A stretch of 64,000 nucleotides of DNA, from the NCBI GenBank assembly GCA_951640165.1, contig OX621257.1:5715201-5779200 (forward strand). The letters run 5' to 3'. The notes beneath the pieces were generated by a model. The model searched no databases. It saw only the letters and a program-made list of their open reading frames with translations, and was not told the origin of the DNA. Origin of the DNA: Pseudoips prasinana (taxonomy: Eukaryota; Arthropoda; Insecta; Lepidoptera; Nolidae). The translations under genes were made by a program, and so were the position numbers. How positions within the stretch are numbered: the stretch's first letter is position 1; every line of letters starts with the position of its first letter. Below, one piece after another: positions 33,301-43,748 of this stretch.

Positions 33301-33939
33301 AACCACCTAACTAAGGTCGCTTACTCGCAAGCCAAGTGCGGTGACTAAGGCGAATCTCTCCAAATGGCAACGTTATGAAAATCTTGACGATATCAGGCTG
33401 ATGGTGTGTCAGATCATACAGTCAGAGTCACCAAGAAAAGAAGGGCCAATAGGCCATTAAAAAAGTAATACAATTAAAAATGTATTTTGTAATTTTCTTC
33501 TTTGTAGTTGACAAGAAAAGTTTAATCTGTCTTAAGTACTAAGTGGATTTAGGAATACAAATTACGCGTATAACGGTTTCTAAAATGTTAACAATTTGAA
33601 GTATACAATTATTCCTTAAAGCCGATTGGAAGCCTTCCAAAAAATTTGATCAATCACCAACGTCTCAGAGGCGCGATGTAACAAAACATCAAAATAACTG
33701 GGTTTCTGTTAGAAATCGTGTCTTGTCACAATCTTGACGTATTGCCTTCCTTTGTGATAGAACAATCATAATCATTTGGGCAAACGGGAGCTGTTCATCT
33801 GATGCAACTTTTTATGAAAACTTGATTGAAGTGGATACTTCGGTCTTCATCATCTATTGCAAGGCCGAGCTATCATTTTGGTCATAATTCGGGTCCGTTA
33901 AAATCTGGCTTCGTGTTAAATGACCTTATATGAATGAGT
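33301..33939. other. No recognised gene
   Basis: Unassigned sequence between two R1-type fragments. Confidence 0.4.
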
Positions 33940-34157
33940 TGGCAAACAGGGAGGGATATCCATAGCGCTCCCAGGGTACGTGTCCCGACCCTCTAGGACC
34001 TGGCGCAAAACTCGGACACCGGAGTAGCATACTCGTGCTCCCGGCGTTTTCTCTCCATCAGGGGCCAAGAAAAGTCCATGAATGGTAAGTTTAGTCAGTG
34101 CGAGTACGACATAGCCTCCCGTAGACACATTTTGCGGGTGGCTTACAAAAAAAGGCC
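33940..34157 (+). repeat. R1-type LINE 3' fragment with A7 tail
   Basis: GC-rich block with GGTACGTGTCCCGACC, CGTGCTCCCGGCGTTT and ACATTTTGCGGGTGGC, ending TTACAAAAAAAGG. It resembles the 3' part of the 32489 copy in the opposite orientation. Confidence 0.55.
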
Positions 34158-34259
34158 CTATATGAATATTCGACTTGTTAAAAATAGAATACATGTGAAG
34201 GATGAACCATCTCTGTGTTAATCATCTTTGTGTTACACGAAAATGTAATTATATTAATA

Positions 34260-34490
34260 ATTTCCTGTGTGTCTGACGGCAAAGACTATCACCACCTTAT
34301 TTCATCCCGGGAAGGTGGGGGGGGGGGGGGGGGTAAAGTCGTCCTGAGAGAATGTCTCAGGAAACGGACAGTAGCGTCTCTGTGTACTACGGCCATAATA
34401 TTGCAATCGCCAATCCATCTGCCAAGCGTAGCGATTATGGCATATCCCTCCGAATGATGGACATCTTCATCATCTTTATTCAGATGACTA
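34260..34490 (+). repeat. SINE-like repeat (copy 2) containing a G17 run
   Basis: ACTATCACCACCTTATTTCA, then 17 consecutive G (34317-34333), AATGTCTCAGGAAACGG, CCATCTGCCAAGCG and GGCATATCCCTCC. Same family as 28390 and 34662. Confidence 0.6.
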
Positions 34491-34661
34491 AGATCCAATG
34501 TGTTATTTATTACAAAACACGGCCTACAACTATTGTTAGTAAAGCGACACGATATTGGTGATTCAGTATTCAGTCACATTTAACCTTTGCGTATCCCTAT
34601 GACAAAAAAAATATTTTCTCACCACATTCAAATATTGGCACTAGTCTGGTATTGTTGCAGT

Positions 34662-34852
34662 GTGGTGACGGCATAGAATATCATCACCCTATCTCACCCC
34701 GTAGGGGCAGCAGCGTTTTTCTGTGAACTACGACCATCAAACTGCGATCCCCAAAAGCGTGGCAAATATGGCATATCCCCCCATTCTTTGGGGAGGTCTT
34801 TGTCCAGCAGTGGATGTACTTTGGCTGTCGTGATGATGATGACTACTCTGGC
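34662..34852 (+). repeat. SINE-like repeat (copy 3) with GAT-repeat tail
   Basis: GGCATAGAATATCATCACCC, GGCATATCCCCCCATTCT and TCTTTGTCCAGCAGTGGATG, ending GTGATGATGATGAC. The end matches RTE-type LINE 3' ends. Confidence 0.65.
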
Positions 34853-34969
34853 AACCCAATCTAAAGCAGTAATTGTTGTATACTGGTAGCCCAGCATGGG
34901 AGAACTAGGAATAATGGGGGTAGGCCACTAGCTGTTTCTCATCACTTACCTACGTTATAAAGTAGCCAC

Positions 34970-35130
34970 CAGACAACTGATATGCTACATATACTAGTTT
35001 TATATATACCAGACTCAGGACAAACAGACATGTTCATGCACACAAATATTTGTCCTGGGTGGGAATCGAACCCACGACCTCCGGCGTGAAATGCAAGCAT
35101 TTACCAACCACGCCAACAGGCCCGTCAATA
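34970..35130 (-). repeat. SINE family B (3' body missing)
   Basis: CCAGACTCAGGACAAACAGA, GGGTGGGAATCGAACCCACG and CCACGCCAACAGGCCCGT. Confidence 0.83.
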
Positions 35131-35616
35131 GTTTCAACAAACAATTTCCCACACTGAGCACAAGTTCATTCAATCAACCATCAAATAAAAAACGTTGACT
35201 ACTTAAAAAATTACATTTTACGTAAACAAACTTTATAGTTACTACAATATTCCAACAAAATAAGGACATGGCCGATCAATCATTCGCGCCAACTTTGACA
35301 GTTCGCGCCGATTCCAAAATGCGTTCAGATATACGTACAAAACACATCAAAAGCTACGCAATCAAGTCTATTGTATTTATTTTTATTTAACTTGATTTGC
35401 TTAGATGGATTTAGTCCATCCATTTTGTGGTCGCGGTGACAGTATTTTTTTTTATATTGATTGAATCCCGGAAACTGACGAATTGCGATTGAGTTACTTA
35501 ATCACATTGATATTGTAATTAACAATGGATTGGCAACTTTGTTCGTTTAATTCTCATTTAAGTGTTGCCCGGTACAGAAATAGGTTCCATTCCAGCGATC
35601 CTGGGTTTATAAACTA
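35131..35616. other. Unassigned sequence
   Basis: No recognised gene or repeat; it contains TTCGCGCCAACTTTGACAGT (35283-35302) and a second TTCGCGCC shortly after. Confidence 0.4.
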
Positions 35617-35854
35617 CTAGCAGTACCCGCGGACTTCGTTCCTCGTTATAAATATGTTTGTCCCTGTCCGTTTGTCCCACGTATTACTTCGGGTTAAACT
35701 TTCTTGATATTTTTTTTCATAGCCTTTGACACTTAACAATAACGTAGCTTTCTATTGGTGAAATAATTTTGAAAATCGGTTCAGTAGATCCAGGGATTAC
35801 CCCTTACAACGTCACAAATACACAAACGTTACCTCTTTATAATATTAGTATAGA
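35617..35854 (-). mobile_element. Non-autonomous Helitron, third family
   Basis: On the minus strand it starts TCTATACTAATATTATAAAG, contains TGAACCGATTTTCAAAATTA, and ends with ACGAAGTCCGCGGGTACTG and CTAG. Confidence 0.78.
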
Positions 35855-36638
35855 CAAATAGAATTATACAGAAATAGAAATATAACTGTGAATCTGTTAT
35901 AAAATTATTCAGTGTCCCGCTCGCACTGAAACGCTATAAAAATAACCAAAATCGGTCCGGTTGTCTACTCTGTCTGTATCAGAAATGGTGTTGTATACGG
36001 TTTTCATTAAATTTGTGATTTACTTAATTTCCCAATTCGCCAAATTTTATATACCAACAATTATTATGTAATATCGAATCCATTTATTTATGAACTTAGC
36101 TAGCTTACGGCATTACGGCTTCGTTGGGAAATATTAGTTCGCTGCTTTTTTTTAACAATAATACCTACTCGCATAATAATATTTTTAACAACACTCACAC
36201 TAAACAAACAAATTAACCAGTAACCTATTAAAAAAAAACAAACCAAAGACAATTTCCCAGTTTAGGTATAGCACCTTCGAGCATAGACAAATGCTCGAAG
36301 CCTAAAACTGACAGAGAGCGATAATGGGTTATTCTAAATTCTCTAGTATTTGTCAATCTTGACAGTTTTTATTTCACATCGATGTAATTAGTTTTTATGT
36401 ATTTAATTTTATATTTGAATAATTATATTCCTATATTTTATTACTTATTATCCTATATCCTATTCCTGACGAAGACACATCCAAAAACACAAAAATAATT
36501 GAAATTGCTCCAGCCGTTCTCGAGTTATAAGTGTTGTAACAAACACGTCTTTCTTTTATATATATAGATTAAACAGTTAGAGTTGCACTTTGAATATTCT
36601 CTCATGACATTTCGCAAGCTTGTACTCAAAACCTTAGT
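35855..36638. other. AT-rich DNA leading into a LINE
   Basis: A partial minus-strand Helitron 5' half lies at about 36470-36568 (from TCTATATATATAAAAGAAAG on the minus strand). Sequence after about 36570 may be the 5' untranslated region of the following LINE; its exact start is unknown. Confidence 0.45.
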
Positions 36639-37958
36639 ATGATCCTATTAAAAAATTTAAATACAAGTTTAATAAAGACGTCTATTAAAGTAACCACAAT
36701 GTCATTAGATAATAATGTTACACTAAGGCGTAAGCAGTTATATAAATCGAAATCTATCGGGTCTGTTAACTTTGACTCATCAGTAAGTAACTCAGACCTT
36801 GACATAAATATACGAAGTTTCGAACTGCCCATTGTAAATAACAACTCAAATGATGTATGGAAGAATGAAATATCGCAAGTAAGGATGGAACTGGATAGCA
36901 CACGTAACGAGTTAGAGAATGTAATACTTGAAAATAATGAATTAAGAGAAACTTTATCGCGACAGCAGAAACAAATAAATGCTCTTAAAGAGATCTGTGG
37001 TGGTCCCTTGAAATCGCATAGAAAACAATTACTTTCGGCTAGGAAACGGAGTAGACGCTCCGTCACAGATAGCTTGCGTTTGTCATTGGATCAAAATGAA
37101 TCTTCTGAACTTGATAAAAACTTGCAATGCACAAGGGAAATTACACCGCAAATTCACGAAAGCACCTTAGAAAACGAGGACAGGGAAGTCTCGCCGGAAA
37201 TCAATGAAAAACCGTACGATGACGAACTTGTAGGGCAGCAAAAACAATTAACAGATTGCTTATACAAAAAGGAGCTACAAGTAAGCGATGAGTCCAGCCA
37301 GATGAAGACAAATAGACTCATGATTTTTGCAGATCAAACTGGATTCGGCGTGCGACAAATTCTTCAAAATTACCTGGGAAATGATTTCTCTGTGACCTCT
37401 GTAATTAAACCATACGCAACCATGGATGAAGTACTGAAGTCTTGTGTGTCTATGTGTAGAGACTTAACTAAATCAGATTTTGTATTGATATTGGCGGGCT
37501 CTAACGATAAGAGTCCGATAGTGGTGCAATCGCATTTACATTATACGTTGTGTCAATTGAGTAATACTAATTTTATGGTAGGAAATATTTATTACAATAA
37601 TTTTATAAGCGTAAAGATGTTGAACAGCTTACTTAATTTAGTGTGTTGTAATTGTGATAACTCAACTTTTATTAATCTAGATACCAATTTTGGTAAGTCA
37701 GGAAAACGTCTAAACAAATTACATGCATGCAGACTAGTTCTTAGACATATCCTTAGGGTGAAATACATGATTAACTATCGAAATTATAAAGAATCACTAG
37801 TAAATTGCAACCAGATGAAGCATGTATGTTACAACAACGTTGGTATCCAAACGGATTTTTCGTTGAATGTAAGTTGCAAACAGTCGTATAAAGAGTGTGT
37901 TGACTCCATGACACAAACTGACAACCTTATACAGGAGTCAGAGTTTTTTCGTGAATGA
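36639..37958 (+). CDS. LINE ORF1 protein with coiled coil and SGNH-hydrolase-like domain
   Basis: A 439-residue intact frame from ATG; a second in-frame ATG at residue 21 is an alternative start. Residues about 73-118 form a heptad-rich coiled coil (ISQVRMELDSTRNELENV). A basic stretch (HRKQLLSARKRSRR, 128-141) could bind RNA or act as a nuclear signal. Residues 226-375 read like the degenerate SGNH or esterase domain seen in ORF1 of several LINE clades: RLMIFADQTGFG, then FVLILAGSND with the GxND block at 287-290, and NKLHACRL near 359-366. The usual catalytic serine motif is not clear. The C-terminus carries VGIQTDF (401-407) and SMTQTDN (423-429), which resemble dynein light chain LC8-binding motifs. 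The stop overlaps the start region of ORF2. ORF1 proteins bind element RNA; that role is inferred here. Confidence 0.85.
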   Translation: MILLKNLNTSLIKTSIKVTTMSLDNNVTLRRKQLYKSKSIGSVNFDSSVSNSDLDINIRSFELPIVNNNSNDVWKNEISQVRMELDSTRNELENVILENNELRETLSRQQKQINALKEICGGPLKSHRKQLLSARKRSRRSVTDSLRLSLDQNESSELDKNLQCTREITPQIHESTLENEDREVSPEINEKPYDDELVGQQKQLTDCLYKKELQVSDESSQMKTNRLMIFADQTGFGVRQILQNYLGNDFSVTSVIKPYATMDEVLKSCVSMCRDLTKSDFVLILAGSNDKSPIVVQSHLHYTLCQLSNTNFMVGNIYYNNFISVKMLNSLLNLVCCNCDNSTFINLDTNFGKSGKRLNKLHACRLVLRHILRVKYMINYRNYKESLVNCNQMKHVCYNNVGIQTDFSLNVSCKQSYKECVDSMTQTDNLIQESEFFRE

Positions 37959-40892
37959 TTTGTATGATAGTCTTAACTCTTGCTGCAAACGTGATTCAGG
38001 GTCTTCCCCAATTCAAACAAATGTGTTCATATGTTATCAAAATGTATGTGGTATCAGTAACAAGAAAAGTGAACTAGAGGTCTACATTAATTCATTAGAC
38101 AAGAGAGTAGACTTTATATGTGTTAGTGAGCATTTTTTAAATGATAAATCGATTCATTTATTTAATTAATAAATTATAACTTAATCTCATACAATACTAG
38201 AAACAAAAAAATAAGAGGGGGGAGTCTGATTTTGGGGCACATAGACAGAAAAGTGGAAAATATACATGTAATTAACAAATTGTATAGGATGGAAGTCTTT
38301 GAAGTATGTTGTATTAAGGATACTAGTACCGGTGTATATCTGTGTTGCTGTTACCGCACCCCTAATAATAAGAATTTCGAATATTTTATGATAAACATGG
38401 AGAAGTTGTTGGAATATTTGTTCAATAGGAAAAGCATTATTTGTGGTGATTTTAATGTGGACTTAATGGTAGAGAGCAAAACCCGGACTGAATTCATAAG
38501 TTTACTGGCATGTTATAATTTCCGACTGCTTATTAATACACCTACGTTTATTCGAACCAGTTGCGCATCTTGTATAGATAACGTTATAACTAATCTGCCA
38601 GATGATTATGTGGAACAATGTGATGTAGACCACAATGGCTTGGCAGATGGACACGGTGCGCTTTTGAGCGACTTTTTATTAGATAAAATTGATAATTCAA
38701 ATAAAAATAAATATGTAGTTGTAAACAAAAGAGTCTTTAACATTAAAAACCGCCTAGTTTTTAGACAAAGAATTCTTGAAATTAACTGGAGTTGTATGGG
38801 AATGAACACGTTTTTGAAGACATTTGTTACAATTTTCAGAAATTGCTACAGAAAGAGAGACCAAAAAATTAAACTCAAAAATGGTTTCAAATTAAAGTGG
38901 ATTACAAAAGGCATTAAAACATCAAGCCAAATGAAACGTTTTCTTTGTGCTGGTAGTATAAATAAGCTGGAAGGCAGTGTTCAGAGTTATAAAAACAAAT
39001 ATATCAAAATATACAGAAGGGTAATATCTAAAGCTAAAAAAATATCAATAACAGAAACTATTAACAATTCTTGTAATTTAAGTAAAGAGGTTTGGAAGGT
39101 TGTAAATAAAAGCACGAATAAAATAAAAGCATCGCATTCTGAAATTCCCTTTCTTAAATTTGACGGTAAAATTATAGAAAATCCCTTAGATGTTGCAGAT
39201 GTATTAGTAAATCAATTTAGCTATAAATGTAGTATGGGTAATATTAAGAATTTAGATCCCTATATATTTCTTGAACAAAGCACTAAAAGAGTTCAAAATG
39301 ACATGGTTATTGCGCCTGTTACTCCAAATGAGATAGTGAAAATAGTTAATGGTATGGAGAATAAGAAATCATGTGGCTATGACGACATTCCAATAGCAGT
39401 TATTAAAGACAATTTAGATATATTAGCAGAACCTTTGACTGATTTTTACAATAAATGCATTGCAGAAGGTATCTTTCCGGATCAGTTAAAAATAGCAAAA
39501 ATTATCCCAATCCACAAAAAGGGCTCTAAAACAGATCCAAAAAACTATAGACCTATCTCTTTGCTTCCTGTTCTTTCCAAGATTTTTGAAAAGGTTGTTA
39601 AGAGTAGACTTTTACTTCATCTGAATTTAAACAAAGTTTTGCACTTGAGACAATTTGGATACCAAAAAAATGTCGGAACAGGGGACGCTATATATACATT
39701 GGTTGAAGATATTATTAGCAAATTGAATAGGAAAAAGAGGGTAGCTGGCATTTTTCTTGATTTGAGCTCAGCCTTTGATACAATTGACCACAATTTACTC
39801 ATTGCAAAATTGGAACATTATGGTGTGAGAGGCAAAACTTTACAACTTTTCTCGTCATATTTAAGGAACAGGAAAATGTATGTGGATATTAGTCATATGC
39901 AAGCGAATAGTAGTAGCAATTGCAATAAATCTTCGTTGCAGGATATAGTGGCGGGGGTACCCCAAGGATCGATTTTGGGGCCTATTTTGTTTATATTATT
40001 TACAAATGATTTAATTAATTACATTAATTCAATATTTCCCGATACACAGCTGACAGTTTTTGCAGATGACACTAATGCAATAGTTGAAGCCAATGACATA
40101 CAGGAGCTTTCCGCTAAGGTTAACGCGGTGTTGAAAGTTTTTAATTCTTGGTTTGAAAGTAACAAGCTCATAATTAACACAGACAAAACCAAAATAATAT
40201 TATTTAGGACAACTGCTCGTAATAAAGAAAATATGACGATCGCACTTAATGAATTTAAAATTGACATAGTTAATGAGGTAAAGTTTCTAGGGGTATACAT
40301 TGACAAATATTTAAATTGGAAAAGGGAATTGCAAGCCATTGATGCGTATATTTCCTCAGCGTGTTATGTCTTACGCAGTCTTAGGGATGAAATAGACATA
40401 AAACACCTTAAAATGGTATACTATGCTCTAATAGAATCAAGGTTGAGATATAGTGTTCAGTTCTGGGGGAATAGTTTTAAATATAATTGTCAGAGAGCCT
40501 TTGTACTCCAAAAGAGAGCCATACGAACCATGGTCCGGATTTCACAAGTAGAGAGCTGTCGGCCACACTTTAAAAATTTAAATATTCTTACTGTGCCCAG
40601 CCTCTATATTTTGGTACTGTTGCTGAATTTTAAGAAATTCCTGCATACCTATGAAACGGATGAGGAGAGACAGTTGAGAGAAAGTACGCGCAGGAAAGAT
40701 TTTAAAAACAAAATAGAACCAAAGCTCAATATTGTTCAACATAGTCCTCAATATCAAGCAGTTCGGATTTTTAACAGGTTGCCACTGGACATAAAAACCA
40801 TAATTTACAAGAGCTCATTTAAGTCGACACTCAAGGCGTTCCTATTGGAGAAATGTCTGTACTCGCTAGATGATGACATATCCACGCTTTAA
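37951..40892 (+). pseudogene. LINE ORF2: endonuclease plus reverse transcriptase, broken by one frameshift
   Basis: The frame opens at or before 37951, +1 relative to ORF1 and overlapping its end; no in-frame ATG is seen before the break, so coupled translation or frameshifting would be needed. The first segment encodes the start of the endonuclease (CYQNVCGISNKKSELEVY) and ends at a stop at 38169. The frame then shifts: the reading resumes just downstream in the frame running to 40892, indicating a small indel near 38165. The long segment holds ICGDFNVDL, the NYRPISLLP block, GVPQGSILGP and the catalytic FADD at residues 610-613 counted from 38232. A C-terminal QKRAIRTM and YETDEERQLRESTRRKD block follows. 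Apart from the one lesion the protein looks complete. RT similarity groups it with the copies at 3557, 28764 and 57044. Confidence 0.9.
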
Positions 40893-41125
40893 ATTTGATT
40901 TTGGTAATTGTGTAATAAAAAATATGAAATGGTTTGTAATGTAATCGAATTCTTAATTGTATTGAATATTTAAATTGTATTGGGAAAATGATTGTATTGG
41001 GAAAATTATTGTATAATGAATGTATTAGTTTTATAATTTTAATGAATGTGATTTTATTTATTTATTTATTTAGATTAAGAGTTCAAACACAATGTAATTG
41101 TTCATGAATAAATTGAATTGAATAT
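40893..41125 (+). repeat. 3' untranslated region and TTGAA-repeat tail of the two-ORF LINE
   Basis: A TGTATTGGGAAAAT direct repeat (about 40977-41010), then ACACAATGTAATTGTTC, AATAAATTGAATTGAA. Homologous to 29709-29836. The element therefore spans roughly 36.6-41.1 kb. Confidence 0.75.
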
Positions 41126-41582
41126 AATCTGGTTTTTAAATTTGTACAATTTTATTGATTAATTTGTTAATGTTGCAATAATTTATTAAATGTTATTTTT
41201 TAATGTATCCTTAGGCTAATAATTAATACAATATTTACATGTTATATTTTATTTATATTCAAATTAGGAAATTTAAAATGGGTTTTTAATTCTGTGATTA
41301 TTAATAATTATATTTCAAAATTTTAGACTAATGACATAATGTTGTTGTAGATGTGGTGCTTACCTATAAGTAGTTGCTATACTTGGTTTATTTAATGTAT
41401 ATTTTGATTTCTCTGTGATTGTATTAGTATAAGTTGCCGTTGGTGAGCCAAATAAATAAATGAATAGTTGAGTTGCATGTTGTACTTTGAAATACTTACC
41501 AAATTCCACAAAATATTACTCACCTTTTTATAAAGAAGTTCGGTTTCTCTTTTTATAATATATAGAGGTATATAACAATATC
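41126..41582 (+). other. AT-rich DNA with another LINE 3' end
   Basis: At about 41340-41465, CTTACCTATAAGTAGTTG and GTTGGTGAGCCAAATAAATA match the 3' end at about 49750-49882. No coding sequence remains. Confidence 0.5.
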
Positions 41583-41757
41583 GACTGGTCGGCTGGTGTG
41601 CTTGGTAGATACTTAGCTTTCACGCTATTGGTCGTGGGTACGATTGCCGCCCAGGACAGATATATGTAAGTGTGCATGAATTGTAAGTCTGCTCGTCCTG
41701 AGTCTGGGTGTAACTATATAATATATAAGAATGTATTTACAAACTGAGTTTGTTTCG
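41583..41757 (+). repeat. SINE family B (3' body missing)
   Basis: GGCTGGTGTGCTTGGTAGAT, GTCGTGGGTACGATTGCCGC and GTCCTGAGTCTGGGTGTAAC. Confidence 0.8.
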
Positions 41758-41782
41758 CTGGGCCTTCTCAGTTGGGGCGCAT

Positions 41783-42125
41783 TGGATCCGGTGGTAGCAT
41801 TAAAGCGCGACCGTCGTTATTAACACAAGGCCCGTCATAATAATACTACCTTAATATAGACAGAACCATTGACTATACGTAGTAAAAATATTAGACTTAA
41901 ACTAGATAATTAAAACATAATCTCTTGACAATAACTTTATACGAGCTAGCTAAATATCATTGCTAAAATAAATTTATAAATGTTTTCATTCAATGTGTAC
42001 CTAAATATCTTTGTTACTAGAAATAATAATGTATACAACTATATTACTACAAACATGTTCTGACTATTTACAAGCGCTTTTTTAAAGTCTACGTGAATAA
42101 AAACCTTTTTTATTTTATTTTATTT
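41783..42125 (+). repeat. Dispersed retroelement 3' region (R family), long copy
   Basis: Colinear with 8225-8590: GGATCCGGTGGTAGCATTAA, CAAACATGTTCTGACTATTT and GTCTACGTGAATAAAAACC. Confidence 0.77.
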
Positions 42126-42747
42126 ATTAACGAAAAGTAGTATATGTAGTATATCAGTTATCTGGTTTCCAAAGTACAAATTTGGGATATGAGTAATATT
42201 ATTATTATTAATATTACCTAATGCGGGCCATTACTGTCCCACTGCAAGACAAGAACTCCTCTCAAATTGAGGGGATAGGTGATAGTCCACTACGCGGGCA
42301 TACCGCGAGCTAGCAGACTTTTTTTTTTTTATTACTTATTTTCCTCTTACATCTATCTTTACAGGTATAAGTCCAATGCGATAGAGTGCTTATCTAAGTA
42401 TAATACAATTTTATACCACTAAACACATTTTATTTATAACTAATTATACACAATGCACTTCTCGTGAACTCACTCAGAGAACACACATATAGGTCAGTCT
42501 CAGCTGCTATAAGGTTAAGAGTACGGAGAGCACGCGCCAGGGGCGCCTCATGTACAAGATTAGTCCGACCACGCGGTTCCACTAGCAATCGCGGCCGTCT
42601 CCTTCTCCAAACATACCTTTCCGGGACACACAGGGCTATCTGTTCTAAAACATCAGCATTATGAATGCTACCCCTAAATATACGTAAGTATAAATAACTT
42701 CATTCATACAAAACTTCACATACCGTCAAGAACATTTTAGAGAACTC
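42126..42747. other. No clear gene
   Basis: A family B SINE 3' remnant may lie near 42145-42210 (ATATCAGTTATCTGGTTTCC). A 66-codon frame at 42464-42664 is basic and GC-rich with no recognised domain; I treat it as chance. Confidence 0.4.
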
Positions 42748-43215
42748 TAAGGCCTCATTTACGGAGACGCAGGGCGTCGCGCGTTGCGTTGAGCGGCGCG
42801 GCCCGCACTGAATTCAAATATATGGCGTTGTATGAGTGCGTTTACGGAGAAGCGATTTTAGACGCGTTTGTTTGAATTAGGGCGTTTTTTGCGGCCGAGC
42901 CCGCGGATGGCACCGACGCGTCCCACGCGGCGTTTATCGCGGCGGCGCACGCAGCGGCAATTCTCGATGAAGCTATGTCCGCCGCGTGCTTCGCTACACG
43001 CTAGAGGATTCGCCGCGGGCGCCGCGGCGGGCACCGCCACGCTTCCCGTCTCGCTTCTCTATGAACATGGTCGTATATTGCTAAGTATATGTTCGTGTTG
43101 ACGCGTGCGATGATGCGTGCCGCCCCACCGTAAACAGAAAAAACGTCCGACGCGCCGCGAGACGCCACGCCACACGCGACGCGAGACGCCCCGCGTCTCC
43201 GTAAATGAGGCCTTA
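42748..43215. mobile_element. CpG-rich terminal-inverted-repeat element
   Basis: Inverted ends AGGCCTCATTTACGGAGACG at 42750 and its complement ending at 43213, with TA on both sides (42748-42749, 43214-43215). Homology of the ends extends about 30 bases with few mismatches (GCAGGGCGTC versus GCGGGGCGTC). The 464 bp interior is packed with CpG (for example GCGGCGCGGC, CGCGGCGTTTATCGCGGCGG), in contrast to the AT-rich surroundings. The short frames on both strands encode arginine- and alanine-rich peptides typical of CpG-rich non-coding DNA. Confidence 0.82.
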
Positions 43216-43287
43216 GGCATATTCTGTCGCGATGTTTTAAGTTATTATTAAGTTAGTAGTAGTAAGTTATAATTAAGTTTTAAGACG

Positions 43288-43412
43288 TACACACGGCTAC
43301 ATATCAAGCTAAACATTTGCAGTATAAGCTGTTCCCGCGTTGTATAGGATTTCCATACAATGAGAGGTCAGCTTATATTGGAAATGCATAGCTTGATATT
43401 TAGCCGTGTGTA
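43288..43412. mobile_element. Fold-back MITE, TA target (copy 2 of the CA.ACG.C family)
   Basis: TA, then CACACGGCTACATATCAAGC at 43290; the right end is GCTTGATATTTAGCCGTGTG followed by TA at 43411. A second palindrome (TTGTATAGGATTTCCATACAA) sits in the middle, so the whole 121 bp element folds on itself. It closely matches 60344-60468. Confidence 0.85.
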
Positions 43413-43442
43413 CATACATTCGAAAAGCCATTGTCTATGGTG

Positions 43443-43575
43443 TAAGTTATTACTATTTGCGATATTTATATAATTATATTATTTAAAGTTTTATAGAAAT
43501 TAGAAACTGCTTTCGTGATAATGATTTCTATAAAACTAAGAGTCGCTTTACCGGTTGGTAAATAATAGTAACTTA
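43443..43575. mobile_element. Fold-back element with two nested inverted repeats
   Basis: Outer arms TAAGTTATTACTATTT (43443-43458) and AAATAATAGTAACTTA (43560-43575) are perfect over 16 bases. Inner arms AGTTTTATAGAAAT (43487-43500) and ATTTCTATAAAACT (43524-43537) are perfect over 14. No coding capacity. Confidence 0.75.
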
Positions 43576-43748
43576 TAGAACAATAATAGCAATATCGCAG
43601 CAAAAAAAAAAGATAAATATTCTACAACCTAGCATGATGAAACATAGATCTTAAGCACGATATACAATAAGATGGGTAATCTAATTTTAAAATAAGATTT
43701 AATTTAATTCATGTATATGCTTTAAATTTGTTTATATTATATTTTTAT

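Noticed and set aside
32591..33310. Plus-strand frames over the GC-rich segment
   Set aside because: The minus strand encodes R1-clade LINE protein motifs; the plus-strand frames are shadows.
42858..43101. Protein-coding frames in the CpG-rich block
   Set aside because: Frames are open on both strands only because CpG-rich DNA lacks stop codons; they lie inside an inverted-repeat element.
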